From contig CAVSII010000012.1 of the NCBI GenBank assembly GCA_963727955.1, positions 62,001-126,000 of the forward strand: 64,000 nt of DNA. Reading direction: 5' to 3'. Numbering within the stretch: the stretch's first letter is position 1; the number at the start of each line of letters is the position of its first letter. The notes beneath the pieces are model-generated. The model was not told where the DNA came from and ran no database searches. It saw only the letters and a list, made by a program, of their open reading frames with translations. The position numbers and the translations under genes are program-made. Source of the stretch: Bog-756 sp963727955 (GTDB taxonomy: Bacteria; Actinomycetota; Acidimicrobiia; Acidimicrobiales; RAAP-2). Shown piece after piece: positions 16,560-25,333 of the stretch.

Positions 16560-18173
16560 ATGGCCACCGGGACGACTGAGCGCACGGCTCCGGCTCCGAC
16601 TCCGGCTCCGGCTCCGGTCGAGTCGACCGTCCGACGACGTAAGGCACGGCCGCGGGCACTCCTGGCCATGAGCCTGGCGGTGGCCCTGTTGCTCTTGACG
16701 CCGCTGGCCTTCCTCCTCATCGAGTCCAGCGGGGTGGGTTTCACCACCATCGTTCACCTGATATGGCGCCCACTGACCGCCACACTGCTCTGGAACACCG
16801 TCCAACTGACCGTGGTGGTCACGGTGCTGTGCGCCATCATCGGGACCCTCACCGCCTGGTGCGTGGAGTGCACGGACCTCCCGGGGCGCCGTATCTGGGC
16901 GGTGCTGGTCGTCGTGCCCTTCGCCATCCCCGACTTCGTCGTCAGCTTCGGGTGGGCGTCCATCAGCACATGGGTGGAAGGGTTTCGGGGCGCAGTCCTG
17001 GTCATGACCCTCGCCGTCTACCCGCTGGTCTATCTTCCGGTGGCGGCCAGCTTCCGTAGCGCCGATCCGAGCATGGAGGAGGTCGCCCACAGCCTGGGGC
17101 TGGGTCCGATCCGTACGTTCCTACGGGTAGTCATTGGGCAGGCCCGCACGGCCATCCTCGGGGGCTGTGTTCTGGTCGCCCTTGTCATCTTGGCCGAGTA
17201 CGGCGCCTTCGAGATCCTCGGCTACCGGACCTTCACCACCGAGATCTTCACCGCGTTCAATTCCTTCGACGTCCCCACGGCGTGCGCTCTCGCCCTGGTC
17301 CTGGTCGTACTCAGCATCCTGGTCCTGGGCGGCGACGTCCTGGCCCGGGGACGAGGCCAGTTGGTCCGGGTCGATCCGTTCGCACAGCGGGTCCGCCGTC
17401 AACACCGTCTGGGCCGAGCCACGGTGCCGGTCCTCATCGGATTCGTAGCTCTGGTCGGTCTGGCCCTCGGCGTGCCCATCGGGACCAGCGTCTACTGGAT
17501 GTTCGAGGGAGGAGCCCACTCGCTCACCGGGGTGTCACTGCTCAGCGCCGCCTTGCACACCGCCGGCTACGCCGCCGCCGCCGGCATCCTGGCTACCGTG
17601 CTCTCGCTGCCGGTGGCCCTCCTGGCCGTCAGGCACCGTCTCCGGGTGGGCCGCATGCTCGAGCGCAGCACGTACCTGGTGCTGGCCCTCCCGGGCGTGG
17701 TCATCGCCTTCGCCCTCAGCTACTTCACCGAGCGCTATCTGGGGGGATTCGGCTATCAGCAGGCCCCGCTGCTCATCATCGCCTATGCCATCCTCTTCTT
17801 CCCGTTGGCTCTGGTCGGCGTCCGGGCCTCCGTGGCCTACGCGCCGGTCCGCCTGGAAGAAACGGCCCGGTCCCTAGGTCAAGGTCGGCTGGCTGTGCTC
17901 ATCCGGGTCACGCTCCCGCTGGTCGGTCCCGGACTGGCCGCCTCCTTCTGCCTGGTCTTTCTGGCCACCGTGACCGAGCTCACGGCTACGCTCATTCTCA
18001 TTCCCACCGGCGTACAGACCTTGGCCACGCAGTTCTGGGCCTACCAGCAGAACCTTTCCTATGGACAAGCCGCACCCTTCGCCCTGGTGATCATCGCTGT
18101 GGCCGCCCTGCCCAGTTACTTCCTCGGGCGCTACTTCGACCGGCTCCCCACCAACGCCACGAGGCCGGCATGA
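16560..18173 (+). CDS. fbpB: Ferric iron ABC transporter permease, two fused permease domains
   Basis: Inner-membrane channel of 537 residues with about 12 helices. Two binding-protein-dependent permease modules are joined head to tail, normal for FbpB. The coupling loops show EEVAHSLGLGPIRTFLRVVIG in the first half and EETARSLGQGRLAVLIRVTLP in the second, both contacting the ATPase. The N-terminal 30 residues are a Pro/Ala-rich cytosolic stretch. Its stop overlaps the ATPase start by ATGA, so the two are translationally coupled. Confidence 0.92.
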   Translation: MATGTTERTAPAPTPAPAPVESTVRRRKARPRALLAMSLAVALLLLTPLAFLLIESSGVGFTTIVHLIWRPLTATLLWNTVQLTVVVTVLCAIIGTLTAWCVECTDLPGRRIWAVLVVVPFAIPDFVVSFGWASISTWVEGFRGAVLVMTLAVYPLVYLPVAASFRSADPSMEEVAHSLGLGPIRTFLRVVIGQARTAILGGCVLVALVILAEYGAFEILGYRTFTTEIFTAFNSFDVPTACALALVLVVLSILVLGGDVLARGRGQLVRVDPFAQRVRRQHRLGRATVPVLIGFVALVGLALGVPIGTSVYWMFEGGAHSLTGVSLLSAALHTAGYAAAAGILATVLSLPVALLAVRHRLRVGRMLERSTYLVLALPGVVIAFALSYFTERYLGGFGYQQAPLLIIAYAILFFPLALVGVRASVAYAPVRLEETARSLGQGRLAVLIRVTLPLVGPGLAASFCLVFLATVTELTATLILIPTGVQTLATQFWAYQQNLSYGQAAPFALVIIAVAALPSYFLGRYFDRLPTNATRPA

Positions 18174-19318
18174 CATCGGCCGCCACCGACCTGATCGTCA
18201 CCGGTCTCACGAAGGGATTCGGACAACAGTCGGTGCTGAAGGGGCTCGATCTCGAGGTACCCGCCGGAACAATCACCGCCGTGCTCGGTCCGTCCGGAAG
18301 CGGGAAGACCACCCTCCTCCGGGTTCTGGCCGGCTTCGAACGACCGGACGGAGGGACCGTCACCATCGGTGGCGAAGTTGTCGACGACGACCAGCACCAC
18401 CAACCCACCGAGCGTCGTCACATCGGCTATGTCCCGCAAGAAGGCAGCCTCTTCCCTCACCTCAACGTCAGAAAAAACGTGGGCTTCGGCCTGGCCCGTC
18501 GCCAGCGGTCGGGAAAGCGGGTGGGCGAGCTTCTCGATGCCGCCGGCCTGGACGGCCTGGCCGAGCGCTACCCGCACCAACTGTCCGGGGGACAACAGCA
18601 AAGGGTGGCACTGGCCCGGGCGCTGGCCCTCATGCCCCGGTTGCTCCTGTTGGACGAGCCGTTCGCCTCCCTCGATGCAAACATGCGGGCGACGGTGCGG
18701 GCCGACGTCGAGCAGATCCTGCGTCAGAACGGGACCACGGCCATTCTGGTCACCCACGACCAGGACGAGGCCCTCTCCGTTGCCGATCTTGTGGCCGTGC
18801 TACGTGGTGGCGCCATCGCCCAGGTGGCGGCGCCACAAGACCTGTACTCGCATCCCCGTGATCCCGATCTGGCCCAATTCGTGGGGGAAGCCAACCTGGT
18901 GGTGGGCGTGGCCAGGAATGACGTGGTGGTCACCGCGCTCGGTCCGGTGACCATGGAGTCATCGGCGGCCCTGGGTTCCGGGAGTCGTCTCACCGTCCTG
19001 GTCCGACCCGAGCAGATCGAGGTCCATCCCGGCTCAGAGGGCCCGGGGGCACCCGGACGGGTGGTCAGCACCGATTTCTACGGTCACGACGCCGTCGTCC
19101 ATGTGACCCTCGGCGAGGAGCAGGGGGCGACCCCGGTGGTGGCCCGTGTACTGGGCGGGCTCCGGCTGCCACCGGGCTCGCCCGTCACGCTCACCGTGCG
19201 CGGCGCGGCCGGAGCGTGGCCCGACCACCTGATCGGTGAACGCGGCCTCGGTGACAGGAGCTCATCGGCCGAAACAGGCGCCCGCCTCGAGGACGGGTCG
19301 AAGGCTTCGCCCGCTTAG
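18170..19318 (+). CDS. fbpC: Ferric iron ABC transporter ATPase
   Basis: A 382-residue cytosolic ATPase that powers iron uptake through the FbpB channel. Walker A is GPSGSGKT (40-47), Q-loop Gln90, signature LSGGQQQR (138-145), Walker B LLLLDEP (158-164) and the switch His in VTHDQDEAL. A C-terminal TOBE-like regulatory domain follows (about 250-360; VLVRPEQIEVHPG). The last 20 residues look disordered. The start is the ATG at 18170 overlapping the permease stop; much longer frames upstream are shadows of the permease gene. Its stop overlaps that of the convergent TIGR03085 gene. Confidence 0.93.
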   Translation: MTSAATDLIVTGLTKGFGQQSVLKGLDLEVPAGTITAVLGPSGSGKTTLLRVLAGFERPDGGTVTIGGEVVDDDQHHQPTERRHIGYVPQEGSLFPHLNVRKNVGFGLARRQRSGKRVGELLDAAGLDGLAERYPHQLSGGQQQRVALARALALMPRLLLLDEPFASLDANMRATVRADVEQILRQNGTTAILVTHDQDEALSVADLVAVLRGGAIAQVAAPQDLYSHPRDPDLAQFVGEANLVVGVARNDVVVTALGPVTMESSAALGSGSRLTVLVRPEQIEVHPGSEGPGAPGRVVSTDFYGHDAVVHVTLGEEQGATPVVARVLGGLRLPPGSPVTLTVRGAAGAWPDHLIGERGLGDRSSSAETGARLEDGSKASPA

Positions 19319-19932
19319 ATCCCCAACGGGGCCGTGCGCAGCTGCCGGCCCAGGTCGTCGTCACCGGTGATTTCAACGCTGGCCGCATCCTGGCGCCCGG
19401 ATGCGAACAAGAGGTGCTCGCCCGGGGCACCCTCGACCACGATGCGAGGTCCGCTGCCAGCGGTCTTGCTGGCATGGCCCGGGGCGACCAGCTCGATGGT
19501 GGCCGGCACCCGCTTGGCCATTCCTCCCGCTCCCACTCGCGACCACAGGGCGTTGGCCAACTCGGGTTCCAGGGGTCGAACGTCCCATACGGGTTGTGCT
19601 CGGCGGACGTCCTCGATGTGGATGAACAACTCGGCCGTATTCATGGCCCGGTCGAAGGGCCGGAGGAGCAGCGGAGGACCGGAGCGAACGGCCGACACCA
19701 GCTCCTCCCACGACGTACCGTCCCTCCGCCGCCGCCGCACGGTATCGGTGTAGCCGGCCAGGGGCGGCCAGACGATTCCGGGGCCGCTGTCGGGTCGCCG
19801 CTCACGCACGACCAGATGGGCAGCCAGATCGGCGGTGGTCCATCCCTCGCACAGGGTGGGCGCGTCAGGACCGACCTCGACCAACAGATCGCAGAGTTCG
19901 GCTCGTTCGACCTGTGCCACGTTGACCGCCAT
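19315..19932 (-). CDS. TIGR03085-type DinB/maleylpyruvate-isomerase-like protein
   Basis: A 205-residue cytosolic protein of the actinobacterial TIGR03085 type. It starts NVAQVERAELCDLLVEVGPDAPTLCEGWTTADLAAHLVVRERRP, where the last His begins the metal site; ELFIHIEDVRRAQ supplies another. It ends in an SCP2-like beta region. Members are thought to bind a divalent metal and use a low-molecular thiol such as mycothiol, but this one's substrate is unknown. The ATG at 19932 is preceded by GGTGGAG. It is convergent with fbpC (4-bp overlap). Confidence 0.8.
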   Translation of the reverse strand: MAVNVAQVERAELCDLLVEVGPDAPTLCEGWTTADLAAHLVVRERRPDSGPGIVWPPLAGYTDTVRRRRRDGTSWEELVSAVRSGPPLLLRPFDRAMNTAELFIHIEDVRRAQPVWDVRPLEPELANALWSRVGAGGMAKRVPATIELVAPGHASKTAGSGPRIVVEGAPGEHLLFASGRQDAASVEITGDDDLGRQLRTAPLGI

Positions 19933-19944
19933 CACTGCTCCACC

Positions 19945-21411
19945 CTACGACCGTTGGGCGTTGACCTTGCCCAGGAACGGGATCAGCCGGCTGAAGAAGG
20001 CGTTGGTGGGATAGGCGCCGGCCGGGTCGTTGTGCGAATAGGTGCTCTGGTAGTTGGCCAAGGTGAGATTGGCCATGGGGATGCCCGATTGTTGGGCCAA
20101 GATCTGAGCGCCCTGGGGAACCGAGGCTCCACCCAGACGTGCGCCGAAAGCGTAGATCAGCAGGCTCTTCGGGAGGCTGTGACCCATGGTGGCGTCGACG
20201 TCGAGCACGCTCTGAGCGGGATTGGCGTTCCCGTTGTCCACGGCACCGGTGTCGTCGGTCAGGCGCTGGGGGAAGTACCACTCAGTGCCGTTGGCGTTTT
20301 GGATTCCTTGACCTGAGAACATGGTGGCGAAGCTGTCGATCGGCGTCAGGGCTCCTGCACTGTTCCAGCCGTGGATCGGACCCTGTGCGGCGATGCCCTG
20401 GCCGAGGTGGGCCTGAGCGGCGAGCAAACTGGGCGGAGAAGTCGACGCATTGAGGGCGTACCCGTACTGGCCCAGATTGGTGACCCGCACCGCAGGAACG
20501 ATGTCGGTAGGCAAGAGATCTGAAGTCTGACCCAACGAGGGCGCATTCGGGTCCAAGAGTGCTGACGCTGCTCCTGTCGCCTCGAACAGTCCGGCGTACG
20601 GAGCGGTGATCCCGCCGAAGGCGAGCCAGGGGCTGGTGCCCGGGGCGTCGAGCGACTGGAGAGTCTGTGTCGCCGACTGGGCACTCACCGGGGTCGACGT
20701 GCTACCCCCATCGATGTAGACCAAGCCGGCCAGTTGGTCGGCTCCGGCGTGGCCGCCGAAGTCCCAGGTGGCGTAAGCCGTGACTACCGATCCGCCGAGC
20801 GAGTGGCCGCCGAGCACGACCTTGCCGCCGAGTTTCTTGGCCGCACCGATCACCACATGCAGGTCCTGGACAGCGACGTTCATCCCCCACTGTTTGGCGA
20901 ACTCGACGGCGGAGCCGGCGACGGGTTCGTAGTGATGGGTGATGCTCGGGTTCTTGAGGTAGCCGAGGTAGTAGTCGAACAGCTGGGTGGTCGTGGCCTT
21001 GTGCTCCTTGTACAGGTTGAGCACCGATTGGTCCTCGAGCAGGTTCTCTCGACGTTCGACCGCCCACACCTGCCACCCCGTGGTCTTGGCCACGATCCAC
21101 TTGGCCAGCGGCACGAAGTAGGCGGCGGCGGCCGAGGTGCCCGGTTCCAGGACCAGGACGTTCTTGGCGCTGGTCGGTCCGACTTTTATGACCCCGACCT
21201 TGTTGTACTGGGCGGGGGTCCCCGGCGCGGCGTAGCTCGGCATCCAGGTCACGATGAGAGGGCCCGTCGCGCTGGCCGCCGTCGTCGTGGTCATGGTCGT
21301 GGAGCTGGAGCTGGAGCTGCATCCGGCGAGGAGCCCGGCGGCACCGATGATGGCCGTGACCACCGACAATCCCGTCCGGCGCCAGGTAAACGGTTCCCAC
21401 CGGGTACGCAT
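19945..21411 (-). CDS. Secreted alpha/beta-hydrolase lipoprotein
   Basis: A 488-residue exported protein with lipobox LLAGC followed by a Ser/Thr-rich linker. The alpha/beta-hydrolase core has LVLEPGTSAAAAYFVPLAKWI, the nucleophile elbow GGHSLGGSV and LAGLVYIDGG. The late SHNDPAG may carry the catalytic His, as in other members. It is probably an esterase or lipase on the outer surface. I use the ATG at 21411; a GTG four codons earlier is possible and neither has a ribosome site. It ends only 12 bp from the TIGR03085 gene on the same strand, so the two may be co-transcribed. Confidence 0.82.
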   Translation of the reverse strand: MRTRWEPFTWRRTGLSVVTAIIGAAGLLAGCSSSSSSTTMTTTTAASATGPLIVTWMPSYAAPGTPAQYNKVGVIKVGPTSAKNVLVLEPGTSAAAAYFVPLAKWIVAKTTGWQVWAVERRENLLEDQSVLNLYKEHKATTTQLFDYYLGYLKNPSITHHYEPVAGSAVEFAKQWGMNVAVQDLHVVIGAAKKLGGKVVLGGHSLGGSVVTAYATWDFGGHAGADQLAGLVYIDGGSTSTPVSAQSATQTLQSLDAPGTSPWLAFGGITAPYAGLFEATGAASALLDPNAPSLGQTSDLLPTDIVPAVRVTNLGQYGYALNASTSPPSLLAAQAHLGQGIAAQGPIHGWNSAGALTPIDSFATMFSGQGIQNANGTEWYFPQRLTDDTGAVDNGNANPAQSVLDVDATMGHSLPKSLLIYAFGARLGGASVPQGAQILAQQSGIPMANLTLANYQSTYSHNDPAGAYPTNAFFSRLIPFLGKVNAQRS

Positions 21412-21534
21412 CGCGGACAACACTAGGTCGCGGTCCGACGTGGACGCGCTGATCGCTCATGACACCGATATCCCCTGACCGACAGACACCGTTGACCCTG
21501 CATCCGCTCCTCGGTAGAGTCCTGGCTGTCATGA

Positions 21535-21600
21535 GCTGACCAGACGGGGAGGGCCAGACGGCCCCGGCTCGCGGCGAAGGAACCGTCCTTCCCACGCGCC
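21535..21600 (+). other. GC-rich structured leader of the adenosine deaminase gene
   Basis: Hand folding gives GACGG near 21543 pairing with CCGTC near 21587, enclosing a GGGCC/GGCCC hairpin; CTTCCC just beyond could compete for GGGGAG. It resembles a regulatory leader but I cannot match it to a known riboswitch class. Confidence 0.25.
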
Positions 21601-21613
21601 AAAGGAGCACCCA

Positions 21614-22624
21614 ATGTCATCTCTCCCCGCCCCCGACCTCCGAGACCTTCCCAAGGCCCATCTGCACGTGCACCTCGAGGGTGCCATGCGTCGCTCGACC
21701 TTGTCGGATCTGGCCCGCCACTACGACGCTCGACTTCCCTCGCCGCCGACCACCTTCGGCAGCTTCGCCGATTTCGGCGCGCTGTACTTCGCCGCCACCG
21801 GGCTGCTCCGGACCCTCGAGGACCTGGCCCGCCTGGTCGTCGAAGTGGTGGAAGACGCTGCTTCCGCCGGCGCGGTCTGGATCGAACCGGCCGTCCATCT
21901 CCCCGACCACAGCCGCCTGGGCGAACCCCAGACGGTGCTCGACGCCCTCCTCGACGCCGGGCGTCTGGCCGAGGAGGCGACCGGGGTCGGGGTCGGGTGG
22001 CTGATCACGGCCGATCGCACTTTGGCCCCCACCCTGGCGGTGACCCAGGCAGACATCGCCGTCCGTAACTCGGGGCGAGGGGTGGTGGCTTTCGGATTGG
22101 CCAATGACGAATCCGCTTCGCCGCCCGAACTGTTCGCCGACGCCTTTGCCATCGCCAACGACGGCGGGCTGATCGCCGCACCCCATGCCGGTGAGCACCG
22201 CGGACCCGAAGCGGTCACATGCGCCCTCGATGTTCTGGGGGCGGACAGGATCCAACACGGCGTCCGGGCCATCGAGGACGACGAGCTGGTCGATCGATTG
22301 GCCGGCCAGTCCGTGTGCCTCGACGTGTGTCCAACCTCGAACGTGGCCCTATCGGTCGTACCCGACCTCGCTCATCATCCGCTCCCCATGCTCCTCCAGC
22401 GCGGCGTGGCCTGCACCATCAATGCCGACGATCCACTCCTGTTCGGGGTCGATTTGCTCCATGAATACGAAGTAGCCCGCGATGTCCTTCGTCTCGGCAG
22501 TGCCGACCTGGCCCGGTGTGCGCGAGCTTCCATCGACCACAGCGGCGCACCCGCCTCCCTCAAGTCGAAGAGCCACGGCTCCATCGACGCCTGGCTGGCC
22601 ACCGCCCGCACATCGGCTCCGTAA
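21614..22624 (+). CDS. add: Adenosine deaminase family protein
   Basis: Deaminates a purine nucleoside, probably adenosine to inosine, in the cytosol. The 336-residue TIM barrel has the Zn ligands in KAHLHVHLEG (His16, His18), PHAGEH (His191, Glu194), QHGVRAI (His215) and the Asp pair in NADDPLLFG (272-273). This set is complete, so it should be active. It may instead act on 6-aminodeoxyfutalosine or adenine, which share the fold. The ATG has AAAGGAG upstream. A GC-rich leader that could fold precedes it. Confidence 0.85.
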   Translation: MSSLPAPDLRDLPKAHLHVHLEGAMRRSTLSDLARHYDARLPSPPTTFGSFADFGALYFAATGLLRTLEDLARLVVEVVEDAASAGAVWIEPAVHLPDHSRLGEPQTVLDALLDAGRLAEEATGVGVGWLITADRTLAPTLAVTQADIAVRNSGRGVVAFGLANDESASPPELFADAFAIANDGGLIAAPHAGEHRGPEAVTCALDVLGADRIQHGVRAIEDDELVDRLAGQSVCLDVCPTSNVALSVVPDLAHHPLPMLLQRGVACTINADDPLLFGVDLLHEYEVARDVLRLGSADLARCARASIDHSGAPASLKSKSHGSIDAWLATARTSAP

Positions 22625-22631
22625 TCGCTAC

Positions 22632-23522
22632 TCAGCGGGGCACGTAGTCGAAGGTGTCCGGGTCGGGCCCGGTGCGCTCGTTGCGGTTGAGCCCGCTGAT
22701 GGCAGCCATGTCGTCCCGCCCGAGCTCGAAGTCGAAGAGGTCGAAGTTCTCCTTGATGCGCGAGGGCGTCACCGATTTGGGAAAGACGATGTCACCGCGC
22801 TGGATGTGCCACCGCAGAACCACCTGCGCCGGCGTCCTGCCCGCATTGGCAGCTAGGGCCACGATAGTGGGGTCGTCGAGCACCTTTCCCTGAGCGATCG
22901 GCGACCAGGCTTCGGTGGCGATGTGATGATCGGTGTCATAGGCCCGTAGCCCGTCTTGAGTGAGATACGGATGGATCTCGATCTGGTTGACGGCCGGCAC
23001 CACATCGGTCTCCGCCGCCAGTGGCTCAAGATGGTGTGCCTGAAAATTGGAGACACCGATCGAGCGGGCACGACCGTCGGCCCGGAACTCGATGAGGGTC
23101 TGCCAGGTCGAAACGAAGTCCCCGCCGTAAAGGGTGGGGAGCGGCCAGTGGATCAGGAACAGGTCGATATAGTCGAAACCGAGCGCCTCGAGCGTACGCT
23201 CGAAGGCAGCTCGCGCCTCGGGTGGCCGGTGGAACCCGTTGTTGAGCTTGCTGGTGACGAACACATCCGATCGTTCGATAACCGAAGCGGCAACGGCCCG
23301 TCCGACTTCCGCCTCGTTGCCGTACATTTCGGCGGTGTCGATGTGCCGGTAGCCGATCTCCAGGGCTCGACTCACCGCCGCCTCCGTATCGGCGGGCGGG
23401 ATCTGGAACACCCCGAAGCCCAGTTGGGGGATCCGCCGTCCGTCGTTGAGGGGGATCCAGGGGACACCACCTGGTAGGTCCTTCTTGTCACCGGCGTCAG
23501 TTTCGTGCAGGGCGTCAGTCAC
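22632..23522 (-). CDS. Aldo/keto reductase (2,5-diketo-D-gluconate reductase-like)
   Basis: A 296-residue NADPH-dependent carbonyl reductase in the cytosol. The tetrad is visible as Asp and Tyr in HIDTAEMYGNE, Lys in VTSKLNN and His in FLIHWPLP. IHPYLTQ, GVSNFQAHHL and the cofactor segment VFPKSVTPSRIKENFDLFDF match the AKR5 type. The GTG at 23522 has a perfect AGGAGG seven bases upstream; the longer frame is not needed. It converges on the adenosine deaminase gene. The substrate is unknown. Confidence 0.9.
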   Translation of the reverse strand: MTDALHETDAGDKKDLPGGVPWIPLNDGRRIPQLGFGVFQIPPADTEAAVSRALEIGYRHIDTAEMYGNEAEVGRAVAASVIERSDVFVTSKLNNGFHRPPEARAAFERTLEALGFDYIDLFLIHWPLPTLYGGDFVSTWQTLIEFRADGRARSIGVSNFQAHHLEPLAAETDVVPAVNQIEIHPYLTQDGLRAYDTDHHIATEAWSPIAQGKVLDDPTIVALAANAGRTPAQVVLRWHIQRGDIVFPKSVTPSRIKENFDLFDFELGRDDMAAISGLNRNERTGPDPDTFDYVPR

Positions 23523-23628
23523 TGTTCTTCCTCCTATTCGTCCGTCCCCCGCACATACCCGGTTGTCACCCGGACATTCCCTCCCCCACCATGGCCGGCC
23601 ACCAGCTTCTGTTGCCGGGTGGACCGGC

Positions 23629-24051
23629 TTAGCGGGGGGGCGACTCGCCGGGCAGAGCGGCAAACAGCTCGTCGTAGTTACGGAGTCTGGTGGCCAGGGC
23701 ACCCATGATGCCCAGGGCGAACGTCGATGATTCGTGCACCAAAAAGAGGAAGAGACCACGATCGATCTCCGCCAGCACGGTCTCCGAGGTGGCTACCGCC
23801 GTCAGGTTCCGGGGCAACCGGTCGACCAGGGCACGTTCCCCGAAAACGTCCTCAGGTCCCAGATTCGACACCACCACCGAACCCTTGATCAGTTCCACCG
23901 AGCCCGAAACGATGCCGTACATGTGGGTCCCGACGTCCCCTTCGGCGTAGATGGTCTCACCGGCCAGCACCGTACGGTGGATCGGAGCGTTGAGGAACAG
24001 GCTGTCAGTGGGCACGGAGCTGGCGGGCGCTCGGTCAGGGGCCGACAGCAC
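23629..24051 (-). CDS. Stand-alone cyclic nucleotide-binding domain protein
   Basis: A 140-residue protein with a single CRP-type sensor domain: TIYAEGDVGTHMYGIVSGSVELI, then the phosphate-binding cassette GPEDVFGERALVDRLPRNLTAVA and a C-terminal helix. There is no DNA-binding or transporter domain. The cassette keeps the Gly-Glu and the Arg that hold the cyclic phosphate, so ligand binding is plausible. Such proteins may act as sinks or adapters. The start is a GTG at 24051, just past a duplicated 18-bp unit. Confidence 0.82.
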   Translation of the reverse strand: MLSAPDRAPASSVPTDSLFLNAPIHRTVLAGETIYAEGDVGTHMYGIVSGSVELIKGSVVVSNLGPEDVFGERALVDRLPRNLTAVATSETVLAEIDRGLFLFLVHESSTFALGIMGALATRLRNYDELFAALPGESPPR

Positions 24052-24053
24052 GC

Positions 24054-24089
24054 TCAGGGGAGACGGCAGGTTCAGGGGAGACGGCGGGC
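24054..24089. repeat. Two tandem 18-bp units ahead of the cNMP-domain gene
   Basis: Units beginning TCAGGGGAGACGGC occupy 24054-24071 and 24072-24089 and differ at two positions. They lie directly upstream of the GTG start and could be an operator or a slippage product. Confidence 0.5.
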
Positions 24090-24231
24090 ACGGAAGGCGA
24101 GTCTACAGGGGGTGAGGGCGGTCAACGGGGGAAGACCAGCCCCCGGATCCGCCGTCCGAGTGGCGTGTCCGCCCCGGTCGCCCCACCCGGACCGACGGGC
24201 CGAGGGCGGCGCTGACAGCTGCGGTGGCCCG

Positions 24232-25218
24232 TCATCCGTGCTGGAAGAACCGGCCTTCGAGACTACGGACACCAGCCAGAGCGGCCCCGTCGAGCTGGGC
24301 GAGATCGTCGTCATCGATGTTCCATCCCAGAGCGCCGGCGTTCTCCTCAGCCTGATGTCGATTCTTGGCACCGGGGATAGGCACCACTCCCTTGGACATC
24401 ACCCAGTTGAGGGCCACCTGGCTCGGGGTCCGGCCGCCGTTCTTCTCTCCGATACGTCGGAGCTCGGCCACCACGACGTCGACCGACTCCATGGGGTGGT
24501 TGGAGAAGGTGCGCTTGCCCGGAGGCGGGTGGGCGGCCGAGTACTTGCCGGTCAGCCGGCCCTGGCCGATCGGTGAATAGGCCAGGGGCAGGACACCGAG
24601 CTCCTGGCAGACTCCGAGCAGACCGCCGGTTTCCGGCGATCGGCGGAGGAGGGAAAACTCGATCTGGTTGGTGGCCAGCTTCATCCCTCTCTTGTCCAGT
24701 TGCTGACTCAGCGAGCGGGTCTCGGCTGCCGAGTAGTTGGATACACCCACCGCCTTGACCAACCCGGCCCGTTGTGCCGTAGCCAGGGCCTCGGCCATGG
24801 CGGCATGCGAACGGAAACTGATCGGACCGTGGATCTGGTAGAGGTCGACCGACGCTACGCCGAGGCGCTCCACCGAGGCCTTCAACGACTTCATGAGGGC
24901 GGCGCCGACGTTGACCTTCCAGGGGAAGGGCATGAACTTGGTGGCGATGACCGCTCTGTCCGCCCGCCCGGGGTCCCTGGAGCGTAGGGACCCTATGATG
25001 CGCTCGCTTTCGCCCTTCCCGTAGATTTCGGCGGTGTCGAAGAAGGTGACCCCGGCATCGATGGAGGCGTCCCAGGCGTCGGCGATCGAGTCCCTGGTCA
25101 GTTCGGTGTCGTAGCCGCCCATGCCCCAGGTGGACCGGTCGCCCCACGCCCAGGTGCCTACGCCCAAAGGTGGGATGGCGATGTCCGTACCGCTCAGGAC
25201 ATACCGGTCCGGGATCAT
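24232..25218 (-). CDS. Aldo/keto reductase (second)
   Basis: A 328-residue NADPH-dependent reductase of the Tas/YajO-like group. The tetrad shows as FFDTAEIYGKGESE (Asp, Tyr), IATKFMPFPW (Lys) and DLYQIHGP (His). GVSNYSAAE, AYSPIGQGRLTGKY and a cofactor loop PIPGAKNRHQAEEN follow. I start at the ATG at 25218 (MIPDRYVLSG); the upstream extension to 25485 is antisense to the monooxygenase gene and looks like noise. It belongs to a different subfamily from the reductase at 22.6 kb. The substrate is unknown. Confidence 0.88.
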   Translation of the reverse strand: MIPDRYVLSGTDIAIPPLGVGTWAWGDRSTWGMGGYDTELTRDSIADAWDASIDAGVTFFDTAEIYGKGESERIIGSLRSRDPGRADRAVIATKFMPFPWKVNVGAALMKSLKASVERLGVASVDLYQIHGPISFRSHAAMAEALATAQRAGLVKAVGVSNYSAAETRSLSQQLDKRGMKLATNQIEFSLLRRSPETGGLLGVCQELGVLPLAYSPIGQGRLTGKYSAAHPPPGKRTFSNHPMESVDVVVAELRRIGEKNGGRTPSQVALNWVMSKGVVPIPGAKNRHQAEENAGALGWNIDDDDLAQLDGAALAGVRSLEGRFFQHG

Positions 25219-25333
25219 CGATGTACGGTAGCCGCGGTGAGCATCCGCCCGACACAGCAGGTGCACCCACGATGAGCCCCGGCCCACAAAGGAACGGCCC
25301 ACAAATGCACGACCCACAGCCCGAAGAGGCCGG

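Noticed and set aside
17282..18169. Long N-terminal extension of the ATPase gene
   Set aside because: It overlaps the permease gene in another frame and reads as low-complexity Arg/Pro sequence; the ATG at 18170 starts a complete ABC ATPase.
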